A DNA stretch of 64,000 nt, taken from the NCBI GenBank assembly GCA_037439785.1, contig JBBIVJ010000010.1:1-64000 (forward strand), written 5' to 3'. The DNA comes from DSVZ01 sp037439785 (GTDB lineage Bacteria > Verrucomicrobiota > Verrucomicrobiia > Limisphaerales > J093). Positions 37,054 to 46,320 of this stretch are shown piece after piece. Each line of letters starts with the position of its first letter. Position 1 is the stretch's first letter. The notes under the pieces are model-generated. The model was given only the letters and a program-made list of their open reading frames with translations. It did no database searches and had not been told where the DNA came from. The position numbers and the translations under genes are program-made.

Positions 37054-38772
37054 ATGGCTGCCGTCGCCCTGCCCGGCCCCGAGCGCCCCGCCGCGTGGCG
37101 GGAAGCCCTCGCCTTGGTGCTGCTGGGCCTGCTCCTGTTTGCCCTGCGGTTGGCCGGCCCGGCCGACCTGACGGACAACGACCAGGAACGCCCCGCCTCG
37201 TACGTGCTGGACGCGGTCCAGAACGGTCACTGGGCCATCCAGCGCGATGCCTACGATGACATCGCCTCGAAGCCGCCGCTGTTGTCGTGGCTGGCCGGCG
37301 GCGCGACCGCCCTGGCCGGGCGGATCAGCCGTTTCACCCTCTACCTGCCCAGTGCGGCGGCGGTGGTGGGCACCGCGCTGCTGATCTGGGCGGCGGGACG
37401 CGCGCAGTTCGGCAGGCTGGCCGGCGGGCTGGGCGCCCTGGTGTTCCTGTTCAGCCCCTACGGCTTCAAGCACGTGGTGCTGGCCCGCAACGACGCCCTG
37501 TTCGCCTTCACGGTCACGCTGGCCGCCCTGGCCGCCTGGCGCGCGTGGACCACCGGCCGGGGTTGGCCCGGGGTCGGTCTGGCCGCTGCTGCTGCCACAC
37601 TGGCCAAGGGGCCGCTGGGTGTCTTGCTGGCGGTCGGGGGATTGCCGGCCCTCCGCGGGGAGCCCCGCGAAGCCCCGGTCCGCCCCGCCGCGGGAGCAGT
37701 CGCGGGAGCGGCGGCGCTCTGGCTGGCAGTCGTGGGGGGCTGGTTTGCCCTGGCCTGGCTGGACGCGGGGCAGGACCTGATCCACAAGCAACTGGGCCGC
37801 GAACTGGCCGGCCATCTCACCGGGGCCGAGGCCGGCGGCAAGCGGCTGTTCTCCGATCCCTTCCACCCGCTGCTGTACTTCCTGTCCCGCTTTGCCCCGT
37901 GGAGCCTGCTCGCCGTCGTCGGTCTGGTGCGGGTTGGCCGCCGGCCGGCGGCGACAGTCCGGGAGCGGCGGTTCGAGCGGTTCCTGTTCGGCTGGTTCGC
38001 GGTGGGGTTGCTGGTGTTCACCGCCGCCCCGCACAAGCGGCCGGATTTGCTGCTGCCCCTGATCCCGGCGGCGGCCTTGCTGGCCGGGCGCGAGCTGGCG
38101 GCCGCGCTCGGGCGTTTCGGTGAGCCCCGCGTGTGGCGGGCCTCGCTGGCCGGGGCCTGCGGCCTGCTGGTCCTGCTGGCCGTCGTGCGACCGCAAGGAA
38201 GGGACACGGCGGCGGAACTGATCCCCACCCGCGCCTCCCAAGCGATGGCGGCCTGGTGGGAAGCCGAAGGGCCCCGCGCAGTGCTGCTGACCTTTGTCGA
38301 GCACACCTTGACCGTGCAGTTTTACCTGAACCGCCACCAACTGGTCTGCGACGCCGCCCAGGCCGCGCGGTTGCTGGCCGGTGACGCGGCCTGTGTGCTG
38401 GTCACGCGGGACCTGGCGGGAATCCGGCGGCACCTGCCCGCGGGGGTCGAGCCGGTCCTGCTTCACGCCGAGCCGGCGGGCGAAACGCCACGTGTCTGGG
38501 CCGTGGCTTCCCCTGCCACGCGGTCCCCGTCTCCGGCAAGCACGGCGGTGGCGGTGGGCGGGCTGCGCCTGCGGCTGGAGCAGGCGGCCCTGGAAGCGTG
38601 TCATCGCCGGGACTTCCTGGTGCGTCGGCTCGGCGCGGGGGCGCGGGTGGAAATCTGGAACGAATCCGGGCGGCCGCTGGAGGTCGGCCTGCGCTGGCGG
38701 GAAGCCCCCGCCCCAACCTGGACGCGGCGGACGCTGGCCCCCGGCGAGGGGTGGCGAAGCGGGGCGCCCTGA
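37054..38772 (+). CDS. ArnT/GT39-like membrane glycosyltransferase
   Basis: 572 residues, about ten hydrophobic segments. The first periplasmic loop has DLTDNDQERPASYVLDAVQNGHWAIQRDAYDDIASKPPLLSW, resembling the acidic loop and KPPL(L/H)xW of GT-C enzymes of the ArnT/PMT type. KRPDLLLPLIPAAALLAGREL is a late conserved region of these proteins. It would transfer a sugar from a polyprenyl-phosphate donor to an envelope acceptor. The soluble C-terminal 150 residues are not recognised. Lies 9 bases after a lipoprotein gene. Confidence 0.75.
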   Translation: MAAVALPGPERPAAWREALALVLLGLLLFALRLAGPADLTDNDQERPASYVLDAVQNGHWAIQRDAYDDIASKPPLLSWLAGGATALAGRISRFTLYLPSAAAVVGTALLIWAAGRAQFGRLAGGLGALVFLFSPYGFKHVVLARNDALFAFTVTLAALAAWRAWTTGRGWPGVGLAAAAATLAKGPLGVLLAVGGLPALRGEPREAPVRPAAGAVAGAAALWLAVVGGWFALAWLDAGQDLIHKQLGRELAGHLTGAEAGGKRLFSDPFHPLLYFLSRFAPWSLLAVVGLVRVGRRPAATVRERRFERFLFGWFAVGLLVFTAAPHKRPDLLLPLIPAAALLAGRELAAALGRFGEPRVWRASLAGACGLLVLLAVVRPQGRDTAAELIPTRASQAMAAWWEAEGPRAVLLTFVEHTLTVQFYLNRHQLVCDAAQAARLLAGDAACVLVTRDLAGIRRHLPAGVEPVLLHAEPAGETPRVWAVASPATRSPSPASTAVAVGGLRLRLEQAALEACHRRDFLVRRLGAGARVEIWNESGRPLEVGLRWREAPAPTWTRRTLAPGEGWRSGAP

Positions 38773-38800
38773 AACCGGGCCGGCATGAACCGGCAGGCCT

Positions 38801-39349
38801 TCAGCCGGCGGCGCCCTCCTCGCGGAGCGCCGCCTCGAAGGCCGCACGCGCCGCTGCGCCGAAGCAGACGAGCCGGATTTCCACGAAGTCGGGGTGGGCT
38901 GCCAGAAAGGCGCGGCATTCGCGCACGGCGATGCGGGCGGCCCGTTCAAGGGGGAAACCGTAGGCGCCGGTGCTGATGGCCGGGAAGGCCACGGTCTTGA
39001 GTCCGCGCGCGCGGGCCAGGGCCAGGCTGTTCCGGTAACAGCGGGCCAGCAGCTCCTCTTCCCCGTGCTGCCCATCGCGCCAGACCGGCCCCACGGTGTG
39101 GATGACCCAGCGCGCCGGCAGCCGGTAACCGTGGGTGAGGCGGGCCTCGCCGGTGGGGCAGCCGCCCAGGGTGCGGCACTCCGCCAGCAACTCCGGGCCG
39201 GCGGCGCGGTGGATGGCACCGTCCACGCCCCCTCCTCCGAGCAGGGTGGTGTTGGCAGCATTCACGATGGCGTCCACGTCCTGGCGGGTGATGTCGCCTT
39301 CCACCACCACCAGGCGGGAAGCCGCCGCGGCCGAAGGGGTGGTTTTCAT
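38801..39349 (-). CDS. macrodomain O-acetyl-ADP-ribose / ADP-ribosyl hydrolase
   Basis: 182 residues from ATG 39349. Macrodomain motifs: GDITRQDVDAIVNAANTTLLGGGGVDGAIH with NAAN and GGGGVDGAIHRAAG, then ISTGAYGFP and VRECRAFL. This is the MacroD subclass, which removes ADP-ribose from proteins or hydrolyses O-acetyl-ADP-ribose, the by-product of sirtuins (a sirtuin lies at 6.9 kb, but not in the same operon). Cytoplasmic. Divergent from DUF1015, convergent with the glycosyltransferase gene. Confidence 0.92.
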   Translation of the reverse strand: MKTTPSAAAASRLVVVEGDITRQDVDAIVNAANTTLLGGGGVDGAIHRAAGPELLAECRTLGGCPTGEARLTHGYRLPARWVIHTVGPVWRDGQHGEEELLARCYRNSLALARARGLKTVAFPAISTGAYGFPLERAARIAVRECRAFLAAHPDFVEIRLVCFGAAARAAFEAALREEGAAG

Positions 39350-39438
39350 GGGGTCAGGCTGCCGCGCCCGGCCGGCCACGGCAAGGGCTTTGGGCTTTCG
39401 CCCCCGGCCGTTCCCCCCTACTTTCCGCGGCCGGATTT

Positions 39439-40653
39439 ATGGCGACTGTGAAACCCTTTGCGGCCCTGCGGCCGCGGCCGGAGCTGGCCGCGGCGGTGAG
39501 CGCGCCCCCCTACGACGTGCTGTCCGAAGCCGAGGCGCGCGCCCTGGCGGCGGCGCAGCCGCTGAGTTTTTTACAAGTGAGCCGGCCGGAGGTCGGTCTG
39601 CCGCCCGGTACCGATCCCCACTCGCCGGCCGCGTACGCCCGGGCGCGGGCGCAGTTCGCGGCGCTGCAGGCGCAGGGGGTGCTGGTGCGCGACCGCCAGC
39701 CGGCCTTTTACCTCTACCGGCAAGTGATGGGGGCGCACCGCCAGACCGGCATCGTGGGCGCGGCCAGTTGCCGGGAATACCTCGAGGGCGTGGTGCGGCG
39801 ACACGAGTTGACCCGGCCGGACAAGGAGGATGACCGGATGCGGCACATCGAGGCGGTGGGCGCGCAGACCGGGCCGGCGTTTCTGTTTTACCGGGCGGAC
39901 CCGGCGCTGGCGGCGTTTGTTCGGGAGCGGACGGCGGCCGTGCCGGAGGTGGACTTTGTGGCGCCGGACGGGGTGCGGCACAGCACCTGGACGGTGGCGG
40001 ACGCGGACGGGATGGCCTTTCTGGAACATCGCCTGGCCGCCCTGCCGCGGCTGTACATCGCCGACGGGCATCACCGCACGGCTGCCGCGGCGCGGGTATG
40101 GCAGGCACGCGGGGCGCGGCCGGAGGAGGACCGGTTCCTGGGCGTGATCTTCGCGCACGACACCCTGCAGATTCTGCCCTACCACCGCCTGGTGCGGGAC
40201 CTGAACGGCCGGGAGGCGCCGGCCTTTTGGGACGCCCTGCGTCAGGTGGGCGAGCTGCGGCCCGGGGGAGCGGGGCGCCCCGCCGGCCGGCATGAGGTGG
40301 GGGTGTTCCTCGCGGACCGCTGGTGGACGTTGCGTTTCCGGCCGGAGCTGACCGCCGGCGACCGTCCGGTCGAGGGGCTGGACGTGGCCCTGTTGCAACG
40401 GCACGTGCTCGCGCCGTTGCTGGACATCACGGACCCCCGGCGGAGCGGGCGGATTGATTTTGTGGGGGGCATCCGCGGGCCGGAGGAGCTGGAGCGGCGC
40501 GTGCGGGTGGGCGAGGCGGCCGTGGCCTTTGCGCTGCATCCGACCGGCATCGAGGAGTTGATGGCGGTGGCGGACGGGGGGGAAATCATGCCGCCCAAGA
40601 GCACGTGGTTCGAGCCCAAGCTCCGGGATGCACTCTTCAGCCTGATCGTTTGA
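39439..40653 (+). CDS. DUF1015 family protein
   Basis: 404 residues. Matches the DUF1015 pattern: VKPFAALRPRPELAAAVSAPPYDVLSEAEAR at the N-terminus, then RHELTRPDKEDDRMRHIEAVGAQTGPAFLFY, IADGHHRTAAAARV, and C-terminal GIEELMAVADGGEIMPPKSTWFEPKL. Cytoplasmic, biochemical role not established. Starts 89 bases from the divergent macrodomain gene and ends 22 bases from the convergent glycosyltransferase gene. Confidence 0.88.
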   Translation: MATVKPFAALRPRPELAAAVSAPPYDVLSEAEARALAAAQPLSFLQVSRPEVGLPPGTDPHSPAAYARARAQFAALQAQGVLVRDRQPAFYLYRQVMGAHRQTGIVGAASCREYLEGVVRRHELTRPDKEDDRMRHIEAVGAQTGPAFLFYRADPALAAFVRERTAAVPEVDFVAPDGVRHSTWTVADADGMAFLEHRLAALPRLYIADGHHRTAAAARVWQARGARPEEDRFLGVIFAHDTLQILPYHRLVRDLNGREAPAFWDALRQVGELRPGGAGRPAGRHEVGVFLADRWWTLRFRPELTAGDRPVEGLDVALLQRHVLAPLLDITDPRRSGRIDFVGGIRGPEELERRVRVGEAAVAFALHPTGIEELMAVADGGEIMPPKSTWFEPKLRDALFSLIV

Positions 40654-40675
40654 GGGCCGGCGGGGGGCGGCCGGC

Positions 40676-42481
40676 TCATTCCGTGGGGGCGGGCACGGCG
40701 GGCGCAGTGTCTTCAACGCCGCTGGGCCGTTCCAGCCAGCGGGGCCGGTCGGCCAGAAAGAGGTGGTCGGGGGTGCCGCGTCGCCAGGCATGTCGGACCG
40801 GGAAGCCGGGGGGGACGTTGGTGCGGAAGAGGACTTCGAGGACCAGGCGGGCCCAGCCGTGGTCGCGGCTCTGAAGAATCTGGCGGCGGAACTGGGCGTC
40901 GGTGGTCTGCGGGGTGAGCAGCAGGGCGGCGACGGCCTTGTGGCGGTCGTTGACCTCGAAGAAGGAGGTGCGCGCGTCCATGGTGGTCCAGACCGAGAGG
41001 CGGTCGCCGTACCAGGCGGTGGCCCAGGGCACGTCGGACATCATCAGTTCGGTGGGCTTGAGGAAGCCGGCGGTTTCCTGGAGGTAGGGCGGGTAGTAGG
41101 GCGGGTACACGATGGGCACGGTGCGGGGGGGCAGCACACGCAACGCCAGCGGCAGGGCGGTGCCCAGCACCAGCAGCGTGCTCAGGACATGGCGGAATTC
41201 CGCGTAGGGCAGCTCGAGCCGGCCGACCAGCCAGAAGAAAAACGCCACGCCCACCAGACAAATCCCCGGCATCAACGTGGCCAGCAGGTTTTCAGTGGTG
41301 AAGACCGGGTTCAGCGCCGAAAGATGCGTCCGGCCCAGGGCCTGGGTCAGCGCCAGCACCGGCAGGCACATCAGCAGGAAGACCCGCATCCGGTTCAGCT
41401 CCGGCCGGCCAAACTGCCCCAGCAACCCCACCAGGAAAAACGCCCCCACCCAGCTCCCGCCCAGCCGGAGCAGATCGTCGCCGGCCACCTGCCGCAACCC
41501 TTCGCTGGCTTTGCGGATCAGATCGGTGGTCTGGACGATCTCGAGGTCGGGCTGGAAGGTGCGTTCGAGCCGGCCCTGGGGGAACCGCAGGGTCTCCTGG
41601 TACAGCGCGTAGCTGCGGACGCCGAACAGGGTGCCGCTGAGCTGGTGGTTGCGCACCAGCCACGGCGCCACCACCGCCGCGGCCACGGCCAGGGTTACCA
41701 GAAACGCCGCCAGCGCCCGCCGTTCCAGGAAGAACAGGTAGAAGAGCGCGACCGGCACGATCAACGCCAGCAGCCCGTAGCGGGTCAGGCCGAGCAACCC
41801 CAGCGCCAGCCCCGCCGCCGCCGCTGCCGGCCACAGGTGCCGCCCGCGGGCATGGCCTTCCCGCTGTCGACGCTCCAGACGCGAGAGCGCGTCGAGCAGG
41901 CCGACAAAGCCCAGCATGGTCAGGAGCGTGGGCAGTCCCGAGGCGCTGAAGCGCCACAGGTAATCCGAGACCAGCAGGACCGCCGCCAGGACAGTGGCGG
42001 CCTCGGCGTTGAGGAGCCGGCGGGCCAGGAACCAGACCCAGAGGACCAGCCCCAGCTGGAGGAGCTGGTTGAACAGGGTGATGAACACCTCCGGCTGGTA
42101 ACGCCAGAACGGCCCTTCAATCTCGAAGCGGAAGGGCAGCAGCTTCATCCAGCCCGCCAGCAGGGCGGGGTACAGCGGGGGGTTGACCAGGTCCGGATGC
42201 GGGCGGCGGCCCAGCCGGGCCTCGACGCCGAGGGTGTCCTCGACCATCTGGAGGGTCAGGGGGCGGACGACCTGGGTGGCGAAGCCCTCGCCGCGGGCCA
42301 GGTTGCGGGCCAGTTGCGCCGCTTCCATGGCCTCCGGGGCGCTGAAGTTCCGGGTTTGATAGAGGTTGTACCAGGCCAGCAGCGTGAGGATGAACAGGAC
42401 GCTGACCACGCGGCGCAGCCAGCGGGCGCCTTCGCCCGCTTCCAGCCAGTGGATGATTTCTTGGACGGGAGGTATGCGCAT
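40676..42481 (-). CDS. multi-spanning GT-C-type glycosyltransferase-like membrane protein
   Basis: 601 residues from ATG 42481. The first helix (VVSVLFILTLLAWYNLY) is followed by a loop with NLARGEGFATQVVRP and DLVNPPLYPALLAGWMKLLPF, a GT-C-like arrangement. Several further helices follow (LLQLGLVLWVWFLARRLL, LGLLGLTRYGLLALIVPVALFYLFF and others). The C-terminal soluble region (YPPYYPPYLQETAGFLKPTELMMSDVPWATAWYGDRLSVWTT) is conserved-looking. It would use a lipid-linked sugar. The acceptor is unknown; envelope polysaccharide is likely. Follows the NtrC gene on the same strand by 26 bases, so the two may be cotranscribed. Confidence 0.68.
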   Translation of the reverse strand: MRIPPVQEIIHWLEAGEGARWLRRVVSVLFILTLLAWYNLYQTRNFSAPEAMEAAQLARNLARGEGFATQVVRPLTLQMVEDTLGVEARLGRRPHPDLVNPPLYPALLAGWMKLLPFRFEIEGPFWRYQPEVFITLFNQLLQLGLVLWVWFLARRLLNAEAATVLAAVLLVSDYLWRFSASGLPTLLTMLGFVGLLDALSRLERRQREGHARGRHLWPAAAAAGLALGLLGLTRYGLLALIVPVALFYLFFLERRALAAFLVTLAVAAAVVAPWLVRNHQLSGTLFGVRSYALYQETLRFPQGRLERTFQPDLEIVQTTDLIRKASEGLRQVAGDDLLRLGGSWVGAFFLVGLLGQFGRPELNRMRVFLLMCLPVLALTQALGRTHLSALNPVFTTENLLATLMPGICLVGVAFFFWLVGRLELPYAEFRHVLSTLLVLGTALPLALRVLPPRTVPIVYPPYYPPYLQETAGFLKPTELMMSDVPWATAWYGDRLSVWTTMDARTSFFEVNDRHKAVAALLLTPQTTDAQFRRQILQSRDHGWARLVLEVLFRTNVPPGFPVRHAWRRGTPDHLFLADRPRWLERPSGVEDTAPAVPAPTE

Positions 42482-42507
42482 GGGGGGCCACGATCGCAGC
42501 GGCCGGC

Positions 42508-43878
42508 TCACAAGCCTTCCAAGTGGTACTCGTGCAGCTTGCGGTGAAGCGTGCGGCGGCTGAGGCCGATTTTTTTCGCGGCGAGGGTGCGATTGCCCCC
42601 GCATTCCTGCAAGGCACGAATGATCAACTGCCGCTCGGCCTCCTTGAGCGTGGGCGTGGCGTCGGGCTCCGGCCGCCGTGCCGCGGACGGTCCGGCCGGC
42701 TGGCCGCGGACGTTGGGTGGCAGGTCGCGCAGGGTGATCTTGTCGCCGCGGCAGAGAGCGACGGCGCCCTCGATGGCGTTGCGCAGCTCGCGCACGTTGG
42801 CGGGCCAGGAGTAGTTCACCAGCGCCTGCATGGCGTCGAGGGTGAAATCGGTGACCGGCTTGCCGTACTCGGCGGCGATCTCCTTCAGGAAATGCAGCGC
42901 CAGCAGGGGGACATCCCCCGGCCGTTCGCGCAGGGGGGGCAGCCAGATTTCCACCACGCGCAGGCGGAAGTAGAGGTCTTCGCGGAAGCGGCCGGCCCGG
43001 ACCTGCTCGGCGAGGTTTTTGTTGGTGGCGGCGATCAGGCGCACATCCACCGAGAGGGTTTTGTTCGAGCCCACCCGCTCGAAGGTGCGTTCGCCCAGCA
43101 CCCGCAGCAGCTTGACCTGGGTGCTGGCGTCAATCTCGCCGATCTCGTCCAGGAACAGCGTCCCGCCGTTGGCCTGCTCGAAACGGCCGATGCGCCGTTC
43201 GTGCGCCCCGGTGAACGCGCCCTTCTCGTGCCCGAACAGCTCGCTCTCCAGCAGCGTGGCCGGCAGCGCCGCGCAATGCACCGTGACCAGCGGCCGGTGG
43301 GCGCGGGGACTGAGTTGATGCAGCGCGCGGGCCACCAGTTCCTTGCCGGTGCCGCTCTCGCCCTGGATGAGGACCGTGGCCGGCGTGGGGGCCACCTGCT
43401 GGATGATCTCGAAGACCTCGAGCATGGCCGGCGAGCGGCCGACGAGGTTCTCCAGGCCGTACTTGGCGTCCAGTTGATGCCGCAACTCCTGGACCTCGCC
43501 CTCCAACCGCTGGGCCTTCAGTGCCCGGGCGATGCGCAGTTCCAGCTCGTCAATCTGCAGCCGGCCCTTGGAAATGTAGTCGTCGGCCCCCCGCTTCATC
43601 GCCTCGACCGCCAGCTCCTCCGACCCGTAGGCCGTCATGAGGATGCACACCGGCGGACGGCTCAGGGACTTGGCCCGGGCAATCACCTTCATCCCATCTT
43701 CGCGGGGCAGGCGGAAATCGGTCAGCACCACATCGAACCGCTCCGCCTCCAGGAGCTGGATGGCCTGGGCAGCGTCCTCGGCCACATACACCTCGAACCG
43801 CTCCTCAAGGGCCGCCCGCAGGCCCTCGCGCGTGGCCTTCTCATCGTCCACGATCAACAAGGTCGGTTTGGCGTCCAT
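42508..43878 (-). CDS. NtrC-type sigma-54-dependent response regulator
   Basis: 456 residues. Receiver with D54 in VVLTDFRLP. AAA+ domain with Walker A GESGTGKE (173-180), GAFTGA (220-225), Walker B LFLDEIGEID. C-terminal Fis-type helix-turn-helix (ECGGNRTLAAKKIGLSRRTLHRKLHEY). Unlike the regulator at 11.2-12.7 kb, its sigma-54 loop is canonical. In the receiver the usual KP pair is replaced by KG (YISKGRLQID). No sensor kinase is adjacent. The membrane glycosyltransferase gene lies downstream, so envelope genes may be targets. Divergent from lysC. Confidence 0.92.
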   Translation of the reverse strand: MDAKPTLLIVDDEKATREGLRAALEERFEVYVAEDAAQAIQLLEAERFDVVLTDFRLPREDGMKVIARAKSLSRPPVCILMTAYGSEELAVEAMKRGADDYISKGRLQIDELELRIARALKAQRLEGEVQELRHQLDAKYGLENLVGRSPAMLEVFEIIQQVAPTPATVLIQGESGTGKELVARALHQLSPRAHRPLVTVHCAALPATLLESELFGHEKGAFTGAHERRIGRFEQANGGTLFLDEIGEIDASTQVKLLRVLGERTFERVGSNKTLSVDVRLIAATNKNLAEQVRAGRFREDLYFRLRVVEIWLPPLRERPGDVPLLALHFLKEIAAEYGKPVTDFTLDAMQALVNYSWPANVRELRNAIEGAVALCRGDKITLRDLPPNVRGQPAGPSAARRPEPDATPTLKEAERQLIIRALQECGGNRTLAAKKIGLSRRTLHRKLHEYHLEGL

Positions 43879-44185
43879 GCGCCGCGCAGCTTACCGCCCA
43901 CGCCGGCCGGTCTAGAAATGGAAAATCACCGCCCGGCCGACGCGGCCCCCGGGCGGTGCGGCGATGCGGCCACGCGCCCGGCGGTCGCCCCCCAACCCGC
44001 ACTCGCGCCGGCTGGGGCGGGACCCCGGCCGCCGGGCCGGGCCGCCCCCTTGAGAGGTCCGGGGTGTCATGACGGCAAATGTTCGCCCGCGGTGGTCATA
44101 AGGTGCCTTGACACCCCGAAGCGTCCCGGTAGCGTGCGTTCCGCCGGCCGGCCGCAGCTCCTGCCCGTGACCGGCGCCTACCGGC
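43879..44185. other. divergent intergenic region between the ntrC-type gene and lysC
   Basis: 307 bases without a coding frame that fits local codon use. The best + strand promoter candidate is listed separately. On the minus strand no sigma-54 (GG-N10-GC) or sigma-70 pair was clear. The left half is extremely GC-rich. Confidence 0.45.
44108..44135 (+). promoter_or_regulatory. candidate sigma-70 promoter for lysC
   Basis: TTGACA at 44108-44113, 16-base spacer, TAGCGT at 44130-44135. The -35 is a perfect consensus; the -10 is weak (matches T, A and final T). It ends 50 bases before the lysC ATG, giving a short leader. Confidence 0.45.
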
Positions 44186-45403
44186 ATGGCCCTGATTGTT
44201 CAAAAGTACGGCGGCACCTCGGTGGCCGACACCGAGCGCATCAAAAACGTTGCCGCCCGTGTCGCCCGCTATCGCGAGCGGGGCGACCGGCTGGTGGTGG
44301 TGGTCTCCGCCATGAGCGGGGTGACCGACAACCTCATCAAGCTGGCCAGGGCCATCATGCCCCTGCCCTCGGAGCGGGAGATGGACGTGCTGCTGGCCAC
44401 CGGCGAGCAGACCACCATCGCCCTCACCGCCATGGCCCTGCACACGCTGGGGGTGCCGGCGGTCTCCCTGACCGGCGCCCAGGCCGGCATCGTGACCGAC
44501 CGCGTCCACACCAAGGCCAAGATCATGAACATCACCCCCCGGCAGGTGCACGCCCTGTTGGACAGTGGCCAGGTGGTGATTGTGGCCGGGTTTCAGGGGC
44601 AGACGCAGGAAGGCCAGATCACCACCCTCGGCCGCGGGGGATCGGACCTGACCGCCATCGCCCTGGCCGCCGCGCTCAAGGCGGACCTCTGCCAGATTTA
44701 CACCGACGTGGACGGCATCTACACCGCGGATCCGCGGGTGGTGCCCACCGCCCGCAAGCTGGACGAGGTGGCCTACGACGAGCTGCTCGAGATGGCCGGC
44801 GCCGGCGCCAAGGTCATGCAACTGCGCTCGGTCGAGTTCGCCAAAAAGTTCGGCGTGGTCTTCGAGGTGCGCTCCAGTTTGAACCACAACCCAGGCACGA
44901 TCGTGAAAGAGGAAACCCGCAGCATGGAAGACGTCGTCGTGCGCGGCGTCTCGCTGGACAAAAACCAGGCCAAACTCACCCTGGTGGGGGTGCCGGACCG
45001 GCCGGGGGTGTCCGCGCGGATCTTCTCCGCCCTGGCCGACGCCGCGATCAACGTGGACATGATCGTGCAGAACGTCAGCCACAACTCGACCCCGCCCGCC
45101 ACCGACCTTTCCTTCACGGTGGACAAACCCGACCTGCTCAAGGCCCGCAAGGTCATCGAAGGTCTCAAGGCCGAACTGGGTTTCAGCCAACTACTGGCCG
45201 ACGAGGCCATCGCCAAGGTCTCGATCGTCGGCGTGGGCATGCGCAGCCACTCCGGCGTGGCCGCCAAAATGTTTGCCACCCTCGCCCGCGAAGGCATCAA
45301 CATCGAGATGATCTCGACCAGCGAGATCAAGATCACCGTCGTGGTCGAAGCCGCGCGGGGCGAACAGGCCGCGCGGGCCGTTCACGACACCTTCATCTCC
45401 TGA
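44186..45403 (+). CDS. lysC: aspartate kinase
   Basis: 405 residues. KYGGTSVAD at the N-terminus, the catalytic core with LATGEQTTIALTAMAL and GRGGSDLTAIALAAALKAD, and TDVDGIYTADPRVVP are aspartokinase marks. Two C-terminal ACT domains follow (VSLDKNQAKLTLVGVPDRPGVSARIF and VSIVGVGMRSHSGVAAKMF), implying feedback regulation by lysine and/or threonine. It phosphorylates aspartate for lysine, threonine and methionine synthesis. The last 22 bases overlap the 3' end of the convergent hydrolase gene. Confidence 0.97.
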   Translation: MALIVQKYGGTSVADTERIKNVAARVARYRERGDRLVVVVSAMSGVTDNLIKLARAIMPLPSEREMDVLLATGEQTTIALTAMALHTLGVPAVSLTGAQAGIVTDRVHTKAKIMNITPRQVHALLDSGQVVIVAGFQGQTQEGQITTLGRGGSDLTAIALAAALKADLCQIYTDVDGIYTADPRVVPTARKLDEVAYDELLEMAGAGAKVMQLRSVEFAKKFGVVFEVRSSLNHNPGTIVKEETRSMEDVVVRGVSLDKNQAKLTLVGVPDRPGVSARIFSALADAAINVDMIVQNVSHNSTPPATDLSFTVDKPDLLKARKVIEGLKAELGFSQLLADEAIAKVSIVGVGMRSHSGVAAKMFATLAREGINIEMISTSEIKITVVVEAARGEQAARAVHDTFIS

Positions 45404-46320
45404 TCCCCGCCCCCCGGCCCGCGCAGGTGCCGGTCAAACCAGTCCGCAAAACGGCGGATGTCCCACGGCATGGTCCACCACCCGTGCCGCTTGCCGGGAC
45501 GGATCACCAGCTCCACCTCCCGACCCGCCTCCCTGGCCCGCGCCACAAACCACTCCGATTGCTCCAGCGGGGTCAGCGTGTCCGCATCTCCGTGCACGAT
45601 CAGCACCGGCGGCAGGTTCGAGGTGACGTGGTAAATGGGGGAAACCTCCCGCCCGATGACCCGCCACACCGCCAGGTTGGTGGACTGCGGACCAAACGCG
45701 CGAACAAAGCTCCGGGGCGGCCCGCCGTCGCCGGCGTTTTCCGTGGACCGGCCCAGGTTCAACAGGTCGGTGACGGGGAAAAAGATGGCCACCGCCTGGA
45801 CGGCGTCGCTCTCCCGGTCCACCGGGTCGGGCGCGAAGTCCCGGCCCGGCCCGCCGCGCGTGGCGATCATCAGGCTCAAATGCCCCCCCGAACTGCCGCC
45901 GCAGACCCCCAGCCGGTCCGGATTCACGCCGTACTGGCGGGCGTGATGCCGCACAAACCGCACCGCGCGGCGGACGTCCTCGACAATCTCCATCACCGTG
46001 CACTCCGGCTGGGAAGCGTGGTGGACGGCGAAGATCGTGTAGCCCCGCCGCAAAAGCGGGGCGACCAACGCCGGATGAATGCCCTCGCGGCTCGACTTCC
46101 AGCTCCCGCTGACCATCACCAGCACCCCGTAAGCATTGGGGCGCGCCGGCCGCAACACGTCCAGCACCAGCTCCGGCCGCCGCGAGGAGTACGCCACCCC
46201 CCGCGTCACCTCGCACCGCGGGTTGAGATACCACCCCACCCCCCCGGCCAATCCGCCCACCAACAGCACCACCCCCAGCAGAACCAGCCCGCCGATGCGC
46301 CACACACGCCGCCACTTCAT
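45382..46320 (-). CDS. membrane-anchored alpha/beta hydrolase (BD-FAE/HSL-like esterase)
   Basis: 312 residues from ATG 46320. N-terminal helix (IGGLVLLGVVLLVGGLAGGVGWYL) anchors it in the membrane. The hydrolase part has a catalytic serine in GVCGGSSGGHLSLMIA, the acid region LIVHGDADTLTPLEQS and the histidine in KRHGWW. Hydrolyses an ester; substrate unknown, carbohydrate acyl groups being typical for the family. Its last 22 bases overlap the end of lysC on the other strand. Confidence 0.8.
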   Translation of the reverse strand: MKWRRVWRIGGLVLLGVVLLVGGLAGGVGWYLNPRCEVTRGVAYSSRRPELVLDVLRPARPNAYGVLVMVSGSWKSSREGIHPALVAPLLRRGYTIFAVHHASQPECTVMEIVEDVRRAVRFVRHHARQYGVNPDRLGVCGGSSGGHLSLMIATRGGPGRDFAPDPVDRESDAVQAVAIFFPVTDLLNLGRSTENAGDGGPPRSFVRAFGPQSTNLAVWRVIGREVSPIYHVTSNLPPVLIVHGDADTLTPLEQSEWFVARAREAGREVELVIRPGKRHGWWTMPWDIRRFADWFDRHLRGPGGGDQEMKVS

